DNA of 64,000 nucleotides from Polyodon spathula. Its lineage: Eukaryota; Chordata; Actinopteri; Acipenseriformes; Polyodontidae. Both the position numbers and the translations under genes were made by a program. The notes under the pieces were generated by a model. That model was not told the DNA's origin. It searched no databases and saw nothing but the letters and a program-made list of their open reading frames with translations. This document shows positions 51,717 through 64,000 of this stretch, one piece after another; within the stretch, counting starts at the first letter, position 1; each line of letters opens with the position of its first letter. The stretch is taken from NCBI RefSeq assembly GCF_017654505.1, contig NC_054555.1:3175835-3239834 (forward strand), read 5' to 3'.

Positions 51717-54700
51717 AAAAAAATAAATAATAATTTGGACAATAGTTTTTTAGATGTTATGTTTAGATGTTTTTGTTTTGATTTTTAACTTTAATGGTGT
51801 TTGTAACTTTAAACAGCTACCAGAAATAAACACTACTTAAGCACCCCCCCAAAAAAAGGTTGTGCCTGACTGAGTGCAGTGCAGTGGGGGTGACAGATGC
51901 GAGGCATGAGACACATTGCCAATATAGCTTAGCGCAGTACACAACGATGCATGACAGGGGCCCGGGGCACTACCAAGGACCTTGAAACCAGACAGAGGCA
52001 ACACTAGCGAAGTTTAACTGCCTTACTCTCAGTATGGATTGAAGATTCAATAGAACCAGCCAGGGACGTTCTAAGGGCTGCCAAGGTGGCAGTGTGGCAC
52101 GAATCACTGCAAGAATGGTACAGCGACTGGCTGCAACTAATCACCTTTTAAACTGCTCCCTTTCGGTGGCTCCCAGCTTTTATAGCCTTCAAAAAAATTA
52201 CCACCACTGGGTGCTGCAGAACCCACATTACACTTCCTCACCACGTTTACCAATTGACCATTACAATGTGCATTTATAAATAACAGAGGTATATTTGATT
52301 TTATTATTTAAAGGCATGAGCGTCAGTATTAGTTATATATGTATAACAATGGGGATCCTGAGGAGGACTATTTAAATGTTACTTTGTCTTTTACTGATCA
52401 CACTATAGAAAATTAAAAATAATGTAATGAGAGTATGTATATGGAGTTACTCTTAATTGTCTTTACAAAATGTATACAGCGTGTGTCCTATAAATATCCA
52501 GCAAAAGCAAGGAAACAGCCATCCGATTCTGACTCCAGAAGCAGGATGGAGGATTGCTGAAAGACAGCTGGGGTCTCGTCCTCATGATGCTGCTGCAGCT
52601 CTTACAATGTGCCGCCAGTGAAGAGGTTAATTCAGTCTCCCTGCTCCCAGCTCAGGACTTGATTCAGGCAAAGGGTCTAATTGTGCAATGGCTCTATAAT
52701 GTGTGCAAGAAATAAATAAAAAGAATGTGTGCATTAAAATGTATACATTAAATGTTAACCTTTTATTGATACTGTGACAGCTCATTAGTGTAATCCAGTG
52801 GGATTCTCCAATGTTTATAGAGTCAGGGTTATATTATTTCAGGGGTCTCGCTCCCTATTATAACTTTAATCTGTCTATGCTCATGTTTGCAGAAAGCAGG
52901 CTTGGCACGCATTGTTAGCATTAGCTGCATATTAAGGACGTAAGAGCTTTTGTGTTATTCAGTTTACAGTTTTAAAATCGTCCAAATGATTTTTTTTTTA
53001 TTCATTTTGTCCCGTAAGGTGCTATAGAAGTCTGCCATTTTTGGTTTTATTGTTTGTTCATTCCAGTTTGCAGGACGTAAGAAACGCTTTACACACAGCT
53101 GCCCTAAGAGCAGGCGCAGGCAGTCCGCTACAGCTCAGCCTCTACCAGCAGGTGTCACTGTTTAGCAGTGCTGTTTGATATATGCCTTTCATAAACAGTC
53201 TTTTTGTCCTGCTCCATGACGATATTCAGTGTGGAACACACTACGTTACATGAGCCTCAAATTGAAACAAGTACACGTACACAGTATATTGCCCATTGAT
53301 AGATGCTTTTGAGCATTCTTTGACAATACAGTTCCTGAGGAAAAAAAATCTATATTATTTTTTCATTATGGATGATATTGAAATGTTTTGTCCTTGAAAC
53401 TCCCCTATAATGTCAGTATAAGACATGTATTTACGCAAATATACTATATAGAGCAGCAATCCCAAAATCCCCTTACAACTTGTACAACTCTTGAAAATTG
53501 GTTGAAGTAACGATCAATGTCACAGTGGTTGTTTTGTAATTGACAAGGGGAACGAACTGCAAGAGGGAGAAGCAAAGTAAAGTAATTAATCAACATGCTG
53601 AACTTTCAACAGTATTGCAATGAAGCAGAAAGCTTGTATGAATTGATTGCTTCTTCTTTAAGTAAACGTGCTGTTCTATTGGATAACAGCAACTCAGCAC
53701 CTTAACTCCTTTGTGATAGAAACTGCAATTTAGTTCATTTTCTTGTGATTGTCCACATCAGAAATTAGGATCAGGGAGCAGAGGCGTTTGTTTAATTGCC
53801 TGGAATTACATCCTTCTCTTTGAATCCTCATCAATAGAAAGAAACATCATAAAGAAAGATGACAATTATATTAATGTAGTGTTTGCTTTTTTTGCCCATG
53901 TGTTATACGTCTTAAATATGCATGTAACAGCCACTGAGGAAAGAGAGCATGAATACTATTAGAATAAGCAGCTAATGGTGTTCCTTATTTCAGGGATTAT
54001 CAGAAAAAGAGTTTATGGGATGTAGCTGGAAGAAATGTCATTCACAAACAGATTCTTGAAGTAAACCAGTTGAGAAAAAAGGGCATCTTGGATCAAGGAA
54101 CCACTTTTTAAATTTAAAACTCTCATTCTTTCTCAGAACTGCTGTCACTCTTTCTATCTGACATGGAAAAGTAGATGCTGTAGAAGGTTGTGTAATAACT
54201 GAAATGGGAAGAAGAACATGATATATCATGCATCAGTACCTAAATACACATTGTACTGTTATTCGGTTTGTAGAATGCTTTAACACAGGTTTTAATAGAA
54301 CACTGTCAAGCGGTAATTTTCTACTTTTGATAAACCATCAGGTTAAGTTAAGGTCTTCATTGCATGTGAGGTAAACTGAGACTCCTCAGCTACACAACAT
54401 GACATTTGAAAAGTCCAGGAGAACATTTCCTGTGGCACAGAGGCAAGGTTTCCATTTGACAGCCAGCTACTCGAAGGTCAGGCAGCCTCACGTCATCAAT
54501 CTGCTGTCTGCCCCTGTGCCTGTACCATTTCAAATAGTTTTTTTTTTTCTTATTTGGTCTGAATTATCTAAATCAACTGATCCAAACTCATGGAAAAGCA
54601 TAGAGGTCACAGTTACTAATGTGCTTGTTTTTTGGGGGGGTCATTAAACGAATGTATTAAAGGGCATTCCAGCATCTTAATCATTTATCATTCTGAGCTG

Positions 54701-55375
54701 GCCACCTGGAGTAGCATTGTGTACCTCAATAAACTTTTCATTAAGAATTACTGTGGGTTGTACAGTACAGTATCTATGAAGCAGCCATCACATGAGTCAA
54801 TAAGCACTTCAATACCTGTAAAGAATGACAGAATAGCATTGCGTTACAGTCATGAAGTAAGTTGAAAAACCTAGTGAAATTTTGTCCTTACAATAAAAAT
54901 GTTCAACTCCCAAATACAGGGTTGCCATAATCATTCCTGTGCAACATCTATTCTTATTAAGAAAAACATTTATAGATCGGGTCCTGCAATGTTATTCTCT
55001 TCAAAAAATTGGTAAGAGACCTTGGCAATCCCTTTAGACTATGCATAGACTGGAAGCAATAGTCATCTGCTGGGTGTTGGCAATTGCATTCCTGCTTAGC
55101 AGTACAAATAGAGGAATGGAATAAGTTATCAAAAGGACGTTTTATGCTCACTTTTACTGCCAGGATAAGCCTTATCCAGACTGTGGAGGAGGAATACAGA
55201 AACTCCACTAGCAATGATTGCTGTACATTGCAGTCTGAGCCGTACCCCTGAGCAAAACGAACACAGTGATTCAGAGCAGCTAGAAATAAAGAGAAGAACA
55301 ATAATTGAAAACAGTCAAGTGAAACATTAGCATGGTAAACAGCATGTGTGCATGATTTACCATTCTCCACTCTTC

Positions 55376-55450
55376 TTTTTCTTCTTCTTCTTCTTCTTCT
55401 TCTTCTTCTTCTTCTTCTTCTTCTTCTTCTTCTTCTTCTTCTTCTTCTTC

Positions 55451-55508
<58 letters not shown>

Positions 55509-55521
55509 TATTATTATTATT
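55376..55521. repeat. compound (CTT)n(ATT)n microsatellite
   Basis: About 24 CTT units (to 55450) change abruptly to about 22 ATT units. The first part is a homopurine/homopyrimidine tract. Confidence 0.95.
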
Positions 55522-56415
55522 AACACAATTTGAAGTGTTTGTTCAGTAAATTATTACTTTTGTATACTAAATATACTAAACTTTTGTATACTAAATCTCT
55601 TAGTCAATCAAGATATCTAATAGTGCAAAATTTATCCTTGTTCTTAAATTAGACAGTTCTGACAAGATTGTGTAACAAAGTTTCTTTTAGTTTTTCTAAA
55701 CTCATTGGTATACCTCTAAAAGTTCATCAGCAACACATTTAATCTCATGTTTATAGAGACTCCCCATATCTGGGATTTCCTGAGGTAACCAAAGTCAGCT
55801 TTGATGCACAACAATCCTATCTCTTAATGGTGTGTATTGTTGTAGGTCTCTAGACAAATAGATTGCTATCAGTTGATTTCTGTTAAAACAGGATGGGCTG
55901 TAGTCATACCTCTTCCAATGCTGTAAGTTATAGAAATAAAACACAGGAGATTATTTGTTTATAAAGCAGGACTGACGCATAATGATATCACAGGATCGAT
56001 ACCAGCCAGTGATGTAATAAAGCAATGTAACTCTGCATGTCCTTTTGTCCTTTCTCCTGCATGTTGATACTTCATAGCTGTGTGTTTCTGTGGATTTTCA
56101 CCTTTAAATTCCTGTAGCTGCTAATTTAACGTATTCGTTTCTTGAGTGCTTCATTTTAATTATCTTTCCTTGTCACTGTGGGTGATTGTTTTGCATTGTG
56201 GCCCATCTCTGTGTATTCAGTAATTCTGTGTCTGCTTTCTGGTTATGGTCTATTCTTTAAGACAACAGCCCTCACTATAAGACTGTATACAGTGGGGACC
56301 ATCTGTGTGCCGAGTGACAGATATTACTCTTCATTTCAGCAGACAAAAGGGTCATTTGACATTTAATGAACATTATTCATTTACAAATCACCTGTTTAAG
56401 AGTTCAAATAGCACA

Positions 56416-56416
56416 T

Positions 56417-56474
<58 letters not shown>
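56416..56474. repeat. (AT)n microsatellite
   Basis: AT units with one phase break near 56439. Confidence 0.9.
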
Positions 56475-56477
<3 letters not shown>

Positions 56478-58136
56478 TTTAAAGCATACCCTGATCTATA
56501 GGAGCCTAATTGGGAGTATAGCAACTTACAATCTTTGTGAAATATTGCCTTAGTTGTTTAGTGGTGCAATCTGATGGACTTGATTCAGCCCAATTCTTAA
56601 ATAAAAAACAACAAACTCTAATTAGTACGAGAATAGGAAGTGAGGAAGTTTATTTAATCTTTAAACAATTATTTCCACACTATGAAAAGTTCCAAACACC
56701 TGTTTACACCTTTGTTTGCAGTTTTTTAAGATAGCTGGAGGATAGTACAGGCAGAGACTGTCATGTATACAGAAACACTTTGCTGCACAGTTTTGATCAA
56801 ATATATGTCATCCAAACTTTAGCTGACATGTCTAAAGTGTGACCCTGGAGCTGTGTGCATTAAAAACTGTGCTCAGTGAGCATTCCTATTACACAAGCTT
56901 TGCATGCTGTACACATGTTATGAGGGGATAAAAAGAGGTGATCACAAAAGCTGATCACAATCCAACAATTACCACCAGAAAAAAATTATAAATAAATAAA
57001 TAAATATAATATATAAAAAATTGTTGGAAAAAATATGCAGACTGTTCCCCAAGTACAGATTGTTTTTGTTTTCTCGCAAGCTGTGATGGCAGGGAAGCTT
57101 CGCTGCCCATAAAAACAAGCAGCAGGGTGGTGCCCATAATTCAGAGGGCGAGACGCTGTAGTAAAGGCAGTGGCCATCTTTCGTCAGCACTGCAGAGGCT
57201 GTACAGCAGCATGGCTTGCCTGGATCAAAACACTAACATGACAGCCTGCATCATAATTGTGGTATAACCCATTACGATTATGACTTTGAAATTCAATTCA
57301 AAACAACCAAGACTATCAGGCTGTAAACAAGAACAAAAGAAAGAATTATAGACAATTATACCAAGTCGTATTTAAAGGGTAACACTGTACTTGTCAGGAT
57401 GTTGTTTTATTTTGGCAGGTCGAATTTGGTTGCTTTTATCAAGCATTGTTCTGTGATACCTGCCAAGGATTTTTCTCTCTGTTCGTCAACTGCCACCAGG
57501 ATATGTGTTGCCTGTTTGCTACATTCTCCCACAGTTATACACCACTTTCTTCATCTGAAAGATCACAGCTCTTTCTGAATAACCAGTTTATTTCCCAAAA
57601 GACAGTTTTAGCTGCAGGAACACACACGTGTCTTCCCCCTTGATGAGTTCTGATTCAGCACAGGAGGAATAATACATTCAAATTAAAACTAACTGACTAA
57701 ATAAATACATTATTAAATAATTACTTATTTGTGTAGACTACACCAATTAAACTAGTAACTAGAGTATAACGATCAAGGAATGTCCTTTATTAAACTGTTA
57801 TTGAAAAACAAAGAGGACAATCGTAACTCTAGATGTCCCTTCTGACATCACAGGTTTAAAAAGTGACCATCAGTAGGTAATAAACCCATCAGCTTTGGGC
57901 ATTATTACTTGGTGTCTGACACATTTAATATTATGTGCATTCAACTTTGATAAAAAGGAAGTAGGTTTAACCTAAATGATGCCAACATTTGCTATCAATA
58001 TATATCCCGGACCTTGATTTCTTATCAGACTCATCCAGCCAGCTTCCATCTATCAATTTCTCAGACCTTCATCAGCAGTTGTTTAAAGACTTTGCTGGTA
58101 TGAAACAGTAAATTCATTCTTCTGCTGTTCCAGTGC

Positions 58137-58200
<64 letters not shown>
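58137..58200. repeat. (AAT)n microsatellite
   Basis: About 20 AAT units with one extra A near 58189. Confidence 0.9.
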
Positions 58201-58201
<1 letters not shown>

Positions 58202-59671
58202 CATTTGAAATGGCTTTATACATCCCAAAGCAATCAACCACTTCACAAACACAGCACAGACTTTCAAATACACTGACAAACTACAAAGGAACCACAAGCT
58301 TAAAAAGAGTAGGTTCATTTACTTTTAGAAATACCATAAGAAGCTTATTAAGTTCAATGACATTCAATGACTCAAATGTTTTTGACTTGAATTTTAGTCT
58401 TCAATAATATTTTAGAAGTATTTTAGTTGCAAATGTTTTTTTTTTTCTCTTCAATATTTAATAAGCACCTGTTTAAATACATATTGCATTTGTTTCACTA
58501 ATTATAATTTTTGCTATTTTATCATAAGTAAAACCATAAGTCATTAGCTGCTAATTGCATCCGGAGAGTTCTGTTAAAGCCCTTTAGCACCTGTTTCCCT
58601 TGATTTGCAAAGCCCTTTGTATGCATATTTTTCAGTATTTCATTAAATCTACTTCGACCCTGCTTTTAACTGCAGTTATAACCCTCTACAGTGATAATCA
58701 ACATTCATAAAGCAGGTATAGTGCTTGTGATTGCAATGTCACCAAGAGAATCCTTAGTAATAACATTTCAAATCAGAATTTCCACTTGGTCAAAACTTCA
58801 GTCGGGTTGAGTGTTTTTTTCTACATTGTCAGATTTTGGAAAGTTTGTATATGAATATGAGATGTAATATTTGAACTGTACCATACCGAGTAAAGATAAC
58901 ATGCAACACACTGTACGTACAACACATGCATATGACAACAGTATTCAAAATACATGAGCGTTTCCCAATTCATCCATTAGAACAGAATATTGTTCACAAC
59001 ATAAATACAATGTTTATAAATATATTATAACAGATCCTTTATATGTTATCAATGGATAGAAATGTTCTGTTTTACAGACTTGTTCATAATGTATGATAAA
59101 AGCAAGTGGGAATCACTGTGTAATATTAAAAAGACTAAGTGTTAGGTATGATTGCTGCTTGAAGAGCTGAAGCCCCAGTTATTTACTAAGCATGTTGTTT
59201 GATGTAATCACTGCTGTTGGCAGTGAGATTGCACAGCGGATGTTATTTAGACACACTTGGCTGGTTGTTAACAGGTAAGGCAAAGACGAAGAGCTAAATC
59301 TTTCTGTGCATATTGACTCGTACATTTCATTTACTTCATATTGCCAGCGGTAACTTTAATTTGCCGTTCCCATTATTTATGTATTTGAAATTGAGATAAA
59401 CAGGTGTACTGCCAAAGGAAGCATATGCGAGATTCGCTGAAGAGCTGTCAAAACTGTGAAATTAGTTACCTTCAGAGAAGTAATTTTTTTTCTTGGGATA
59501 AATATGTCTTTTGGCTTCATAATATGCCCTGACCTGCTATGTTTCACATCTGAAGATAGATGTATTGATAGGAACTGTATTGTCTCCAGTGGTAAATGTC
59601 AGCTTTGTCAACAGTAGATGACCCGATGTTGTTTCCAGTATCTGCTTCCGTTTATTAAATTGCTGGAGTGC

Positions 59672-59975
59672 CATGATGTCAGCTAGCACAGCACAGAGCA
59701 ATATTAAACACCAGGCATGATGTCAGCTAGCACAGTACCGGGCAATATTAAACACCAGGCATGATGTCAGCTAGCACAGTACCGGGCAATATTAAACACC
59801 AGGCATGATGTCAGCTAGCACACCGGGCAATATTAAACACCAGCATGATGTCAGCTAGCACAGTACCGGGCAATATTAAACACCAGGCATGATGTCAGCT
59901 AGCACAGTACCGGGCAATATTAAACACCAGGCATGATGTCAGCTAGCACAGCACAGAGCAATATTAAACACCGGG
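59672..59975. repeat. 44-bp minisatellite, seven copies
   Basis: Copies start CATGATGTCAGCTAGCA at 59672, 59716, 59760, 59804, 59844, 59888 and 59932. All are 44 bp except the fourth, which is 40 bp. The first and last copies read CAGCACAGAGCAAT, while inner copies read CAGTACCGGGCAAT (the fourth with a deletion). All then share ATTAAACACC. Confidence 0.95.
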
Positions 59976-61277
59976 ATGTTCCACCTGAGCGATTTGTTGA
60001 CAGACATTGTTAATAAACTGGAAAACCTGGAGGTCAGCATCCTAAATCTCTACTCCTGGACTTGAACCAAAAGGGAACATGTTTAAAAAAAAAAAAATGC
60101 ACAGAATGGAATGTGGTCCTCATACAGTTATGATCTCGGAATGCATTGTTTAGAATTACTGAAGACAATTAGTGGAAAATAACACTGAGTAGGTTCAATA
60201 CAAAAAGTGATTTCATTTTTATTCCAGTTCACCAGGCAGTACATTCCTTGCAGTACATTCTCTGATGCCCAATATGTTTCAACAGATGTAAGAAAAAAAA
60301 GATATTTTGAAGCCTTACAGCCTGAGTCAATATAATAGTCAATATTTGCTAAAATATTTGCTAAAAGTATTAGCTTGAAACAGTGACTTACTAACGCTGG
60401 CTGATTATTCAGTGAATTGGTTTTGTGTCGAGTTTCGCAGGACCTTTCTAACCCATCAGGTGTAATGCAGCTTCAGGGAAGCAGAAAATGAAAAATGGGC
60501 CAAAACTTGGGGTCTAATTTGATTTCTTTTATTGTGCCTACAAAAATAAATAATCATCTCAGAACAGAATGTAAATAGAACCATTTATTACAGAAAATAA
60601 TTGCAGAATGATATGTATTTTTTATTTGAATAAAGCCTGTTTTCCATACCCCTTTAATATGCTTTAACTGCCTAGAAAGCATTGCTGCCAAAATGTTCAG
60701 CCATTTGTAACACATTAATTCCAGCTTCAGACTATTCGATTTTCACGTTGTCCATAATGTTGCAAAATTGTATTATTGTAAATCACAGACAATTCGTATT
60801 CCTTTTCATTTAGAGCGGGATTTATCCCTTTGTCCTTCTGTATGATATTATGACTGAAGTCCCTGTTCCTTCTTCCTTGATTCAGTGCACTCACCTTTTT
60901 CATAAGCTGTTGAAAGATAAGCACCTTCATGTTAGAATCCCCTTTGCAGTGCAGTAAAACTGTTAGATTAATAGCTCCACCCAGTGTAAAAAATATTACA
61001 AAGGAATCACCCTGCATTTACAGTACAATATGTACCACCTGGTATCTACTGCACACACTTAAAAACATGCATGAACTTAAGCATGGCAAATACACCTTTT
61101 TAATTGCATATATAAAATCTAAATCAAAAGAAATTGATAGATGGTTCAATTTACATGGATTTAAATGCATTTCAAACTCTTTCCTTAGAGTGTGAAGAGC
61201 TGATACTGGTGCTCAATGCCTTGTGTCTGAAATGGCTGCTCTGGTATGAAAATACCGAAAGACAACACCCATACACT

Positions 61278-61278
<1 letters not shown>

Positions 61279-61357
<79 letters not shown>
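61279..61357. repeat. (CA)n microsatellite
   Basis: About 39 uninterrupted CA units. Confidence 0.9.
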
Positions 61358-61359
<2 letters not shown>

Positions 61360-62424
61360 TAAAACCAGCCTGTCTCCTATATTTTAATTGCATGGCAGAT
61401 CAGAATTTCTCTCTGTACCCATTATTATATTCATGGATCTTGAAGGATTGTAGAAAACTGATGGCTGGTGCATTTGTTATGCATTTTGAGCAATATGTAC
61501 AGTATGATGTAAGATGTCTTGATTCATCATAAATGTAATTATTTCTATTGTTACAAGCAGGGTTTTACAAGATTACCAGTGCATGCTTTCCACTGCATGA
61601 TTGAATTAATGCTGTTTCTCCTTGCCAGGATTCCTTTGATCAAATATAAAAAAAAAGAACAGAGTAAGCTTATGACGAAACGCTTTTAGTCCACAAGGTG
61701 GATTAAAGGTTGTTGATGGAATTTTACATTTAAATATACAGACATCAAGCGTTTTAATTCATTGGGCGGACAATGTGTGTGAAATATCATTCTGTTGTAT
61801 GGGGTACATTTCTTGAAAATAATCAAGTCCATCAGCCAAATTTAGATTTGCATAATTCACTTTATTATGAGAATCAAATCATGTTAACAATTTCTACAGG
61901 AAATACTGATACAGATGAGTGGATATTCCTGCCTTCTGCATGCTTTGTGGATTCATTTTGGAGGAGAATTTATTGCACCCAATTAAAAAAAAAATGTTTT
62001 CCATGGAAATGAGTGCTTGCTTGTTTGCAATCACATGTGTTATTTGCATCATTGTATTAGGTCAATAGTATGCAAATGTTTGTGCTTCCTCTTAACCATT
62101 TGGGTCTAGTCATTCTACTCATTTCACATAAGCTGGAGAATTGCATTGCTTTGTAGAATCCCAGTAACCTCGTATTTAGTTTTCATTGGGTTTTCTTCAT
62201 TCTCACATTCAAGGCTACCTGAAATCGCTACATGTCAGTTTGAGTAATTTGTTATTTATGATCAATATTCATTGCAGTAATTAATTATCCTCAGACAGCA
62301 TACTAGAAACAAAGATAATCACTACAGTGATGAAGATCAAAAATAAATCTGCTCTGTATATTAATAGATTAAGAAAATATCTGAGCAAGACAGATCTAGA
62401 GAGTATCAGAGGACAGAGAGAGAA

Positions 62425-62535
62425 CCCTCTACTGCGGGTCCTGGAGGGTCATTCCACTCCAGGTTTAACAGGTAAAATGGGTTGGAGCAAAGACCTGGAC
62501 TGGAAGAGGCAACTTTGGCCACCCCTGCCCTAGTG
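62425..62535. mobile_element. fragment of a hAT-like non-autonomous element
   Basis: The right end, reverse-complemented, begins CTAGGGCAGGGGTGGCCAAA. The CAGGGGTGGCC core resembles the ends of hAT-type vertebrate elements. The phrase GGGTCCTGGAGGGTCATTCC lies near the left. The matching left end was not found, so the element is probably truncated. Confidence 0.35.
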
Positions 62536-62685
62536 AATGACACACGTATGGCAACACCAACCGTTTAGTGTCATCTGTGTAGCACCACAAAAGCTGCTTT
62601 TTATCGTGCTTCACATTATTTAAAATAACACTGTGAACTCTCCTGTATTCCAGGTACTATAAGGAATATAAAAGGGATAAGGGTT

Positions 62686-62739
<54 letters not shown>
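62686..62739. repeat. (TG)n microsatellite
   Basis: About 25 TG units. Confidence 0.9.
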
Positions 62740-62740
<1 letters not shown>

Positions 62741-62760
62741 TCTGAAACTAGGTGTTCCCC

Positions 62761-63106
62761 TAGAGTACAGTTTCCCAGTCCTGGTCCTGGAAACCCACTG
62801 TGTCTTTTGGTTTACATTCCAACTGAGTTCTCAATTACTTCATCAAACCCTTAATTTAACTATTCATTAGCTTAATTTTTTTTAAATTGTTTTCAGCTTT
62901 TAAACAGTTGGAGATTTCAAGTTAACTAAACACTTTCATAAGTAACTTGAAATTGGCAAATTTTTAGGAGCTGAGAACAATTAAAAAGGTCTATTCACAT
63001 TATTAGTTCAATTAAGGGTTTTAAAGAAGTAATTGAGAACTCAGTTGGAACTAAATCCAGAAGACACAGTGGGTCCCCAGGACCTGGATTGGGAAACTGT
63101 GCTCTA
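62761..63106. mobile_element. palindromic MITE with arms of about 100 bp and TA ends
   Basis: The left arm (62761-62862) starts TAGAGTACAGTTTCCCAGTC. The right arm (63004-63106) is its imperfect reverse complement, ending GGGAAACTGTGCTCTA. The arms share CCACTGTGTCTT and CAACTGAGTTCTCAATTACT. A spacer of about 140 bp lies between them, and TA sits at both ends. No transposase is present. TA ends fit a Tc1/mariner-type origin. Confidence 0.8.
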
Positions 63107-64000
63107 CAGTCTGTGGGTGTTGATTGAATCCTACAATGTGCAAGTGTTTCCTAAAACAATTTTTAAATTCCCTCCCACATTATCACTGGAGATAAGGAGC
63201 TTTATCTTCAGTATCTATACTGTCAGTTAGAAAGTTTGAAATAAACAAACTGGGGACCCCACCATATATCTTGGAAACACTAACTCTGCAATCTTCAAAA
63301 CAAGGTGTTTTTATTCCCCTCAGGGCTGAGATTAAAAGATCATTTATGTTTTGACCTGTAAGGTACAGTACACACTATACTATACATCAGCTCTGGATGA
63401 AGATTTAAAGGTTCTTGATGAACCCAGTTGCTTTTTCCTGTATTTTTTAATTAAAGGAATAAGTCTACTTTGGCAGAATGAAAAAATAAATCACCTAGCT
63501 CTCAGGTGAATTCCCTGAGCAGTGGCATTTCTCTGTCAAGGAAACTGATTGAGCTCCACTCGAAATTTCTGTTTGGTAATGAAGGTTCAGAACTTTAGGC
63601 TTGTGAAATTAATTGCTGTAAAGAGGCATTCAGTCAAATGGCCAAGCAGCTCATAAAAGCTGTAACATAAAGTCTGATTCAATCTAACCCTTATAAGACA
63701 TGTTCCTGTTTGAAATACAACATGGTCCGTGAGCTGAAAAAAACCCCCAGAAAAACAGAAGAGAAGTTTGTTTTCCAGTATTTCATAGTACTGCCATTTC
63801 CCAGATTTAAAGATGAATACAAGCATATCATGAAAAACATTCTAAGCAGCTTTATCAATGCTTCAGAAACAATATTTTCTTATTATTATTTCAGTGTGGT
63901 AATCAGGAACACAATTTTCATAGCTTCCCTGGATCTTTATTGTAGTATAATATGTATCTCTTTAAAGTGTAGCAATCTATGTATTTATTATATATGGCTC

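Larger units (their letters stand above)
36400..64000. other. intergenic region upstream of GLRA1, no gene recognised
   Basis: Reading both strands gave no coding exon that could be supported. In human the next gene on this side, as I recall, is NMUR2, several hundred kb away; no seven-transmembrane receptor exon was recognised here. The open frames present are short or made of translated microsatellites. Conserved enhancers could lie here but cannot be seen without alignment. Confidence 0.6.

Noticed and set aside
54957..55526. 189-codon open frame on the - strand with long Asn and Arg runs
   Set aside because: The Asn and Arg runs are translated (ATT)n and (CTT)n. The rest shows no recognisable domain and no gene context.
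59672..59975. Regularly spaced repeats resembling a CRISPR array
   Set aside because: Units are contiguous 44-bp tandem copies with no unique spacers, in a vertebrate genome; it is a minisatellite.

Overview
The window is vertebrate nuclear DNA, almost certainly from a ray-finned fish. It holds parts of two intron-containing genes that face each other tail to tail: the last coding exons of the stress-granule protein gene G3BP1 on the + strand (1-1863), and a complete nine-exon coding region of the glycine receptor alpha-1 subunit gene GLRA1 on the - strand (stop at 10090, ATG at 35984). I recall the same neighbours in the same convergent orientation on human chromosome 5q33, so this looks like an old conserved block. 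The fish assignment rests on fish-like GLRA1 residues (for example Asn where the human zinc-site His107 lies), repeat families typical of fish DNA, and very dense simple repeats. A non-teleost ray-finned fish such as a sturgeon relative is possible, but the window cannot decide this.

Layout. 1-1863: G3BP1 hinge, RRM and RGG tail. 1864 to about 2600: its 3' UTR with several poly(A) signals. About 2600-10089: gene-poor spacer with AT and CA microsatellites and a 367-bp solo LTR (7600-7966). 10090-35984: GLRA1, with all eight introns delimited by GT-AG sites and a joined reading frame of 447 codons. The introns carry microsatellites (including a (CA)n tract of about 250 bp), a small Tc1-like MITE, a degenerate LTR and a fish interspersed repeat. 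35985-36400: 5' UTR and promoter area of GLRA1, with a good match to an RE1/REST silencer site about 220 bp upstream of the ATG. 36400-64000: intergenic DNA in which no coding exon could be supported. It holds dispersed repeats, three minisatellites (about 40-, 39- and 44-bp units), a palindromic MITE with TA ends, and many microsatellites.

The two genes do not share a pathway. G3BP1 nucleates RNA stress granules in the cytoplasm; GLRA1 forms the strychnine-sensitive chloride channel of inhibitory synapses. No new system of genes was found. The points most worth checking are regulatory or splicing-related: the RE1-like site, a latent 24-nt upstream acceptor at GLRA1 exon 9 that would add an in-frame stop, AT repeats in the branch-point zone of exons 2 and 3, and substitutions around the GLRA1 zinc site. 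Nearly all other open reading frames in the window are chance frames or translated microsatellites.
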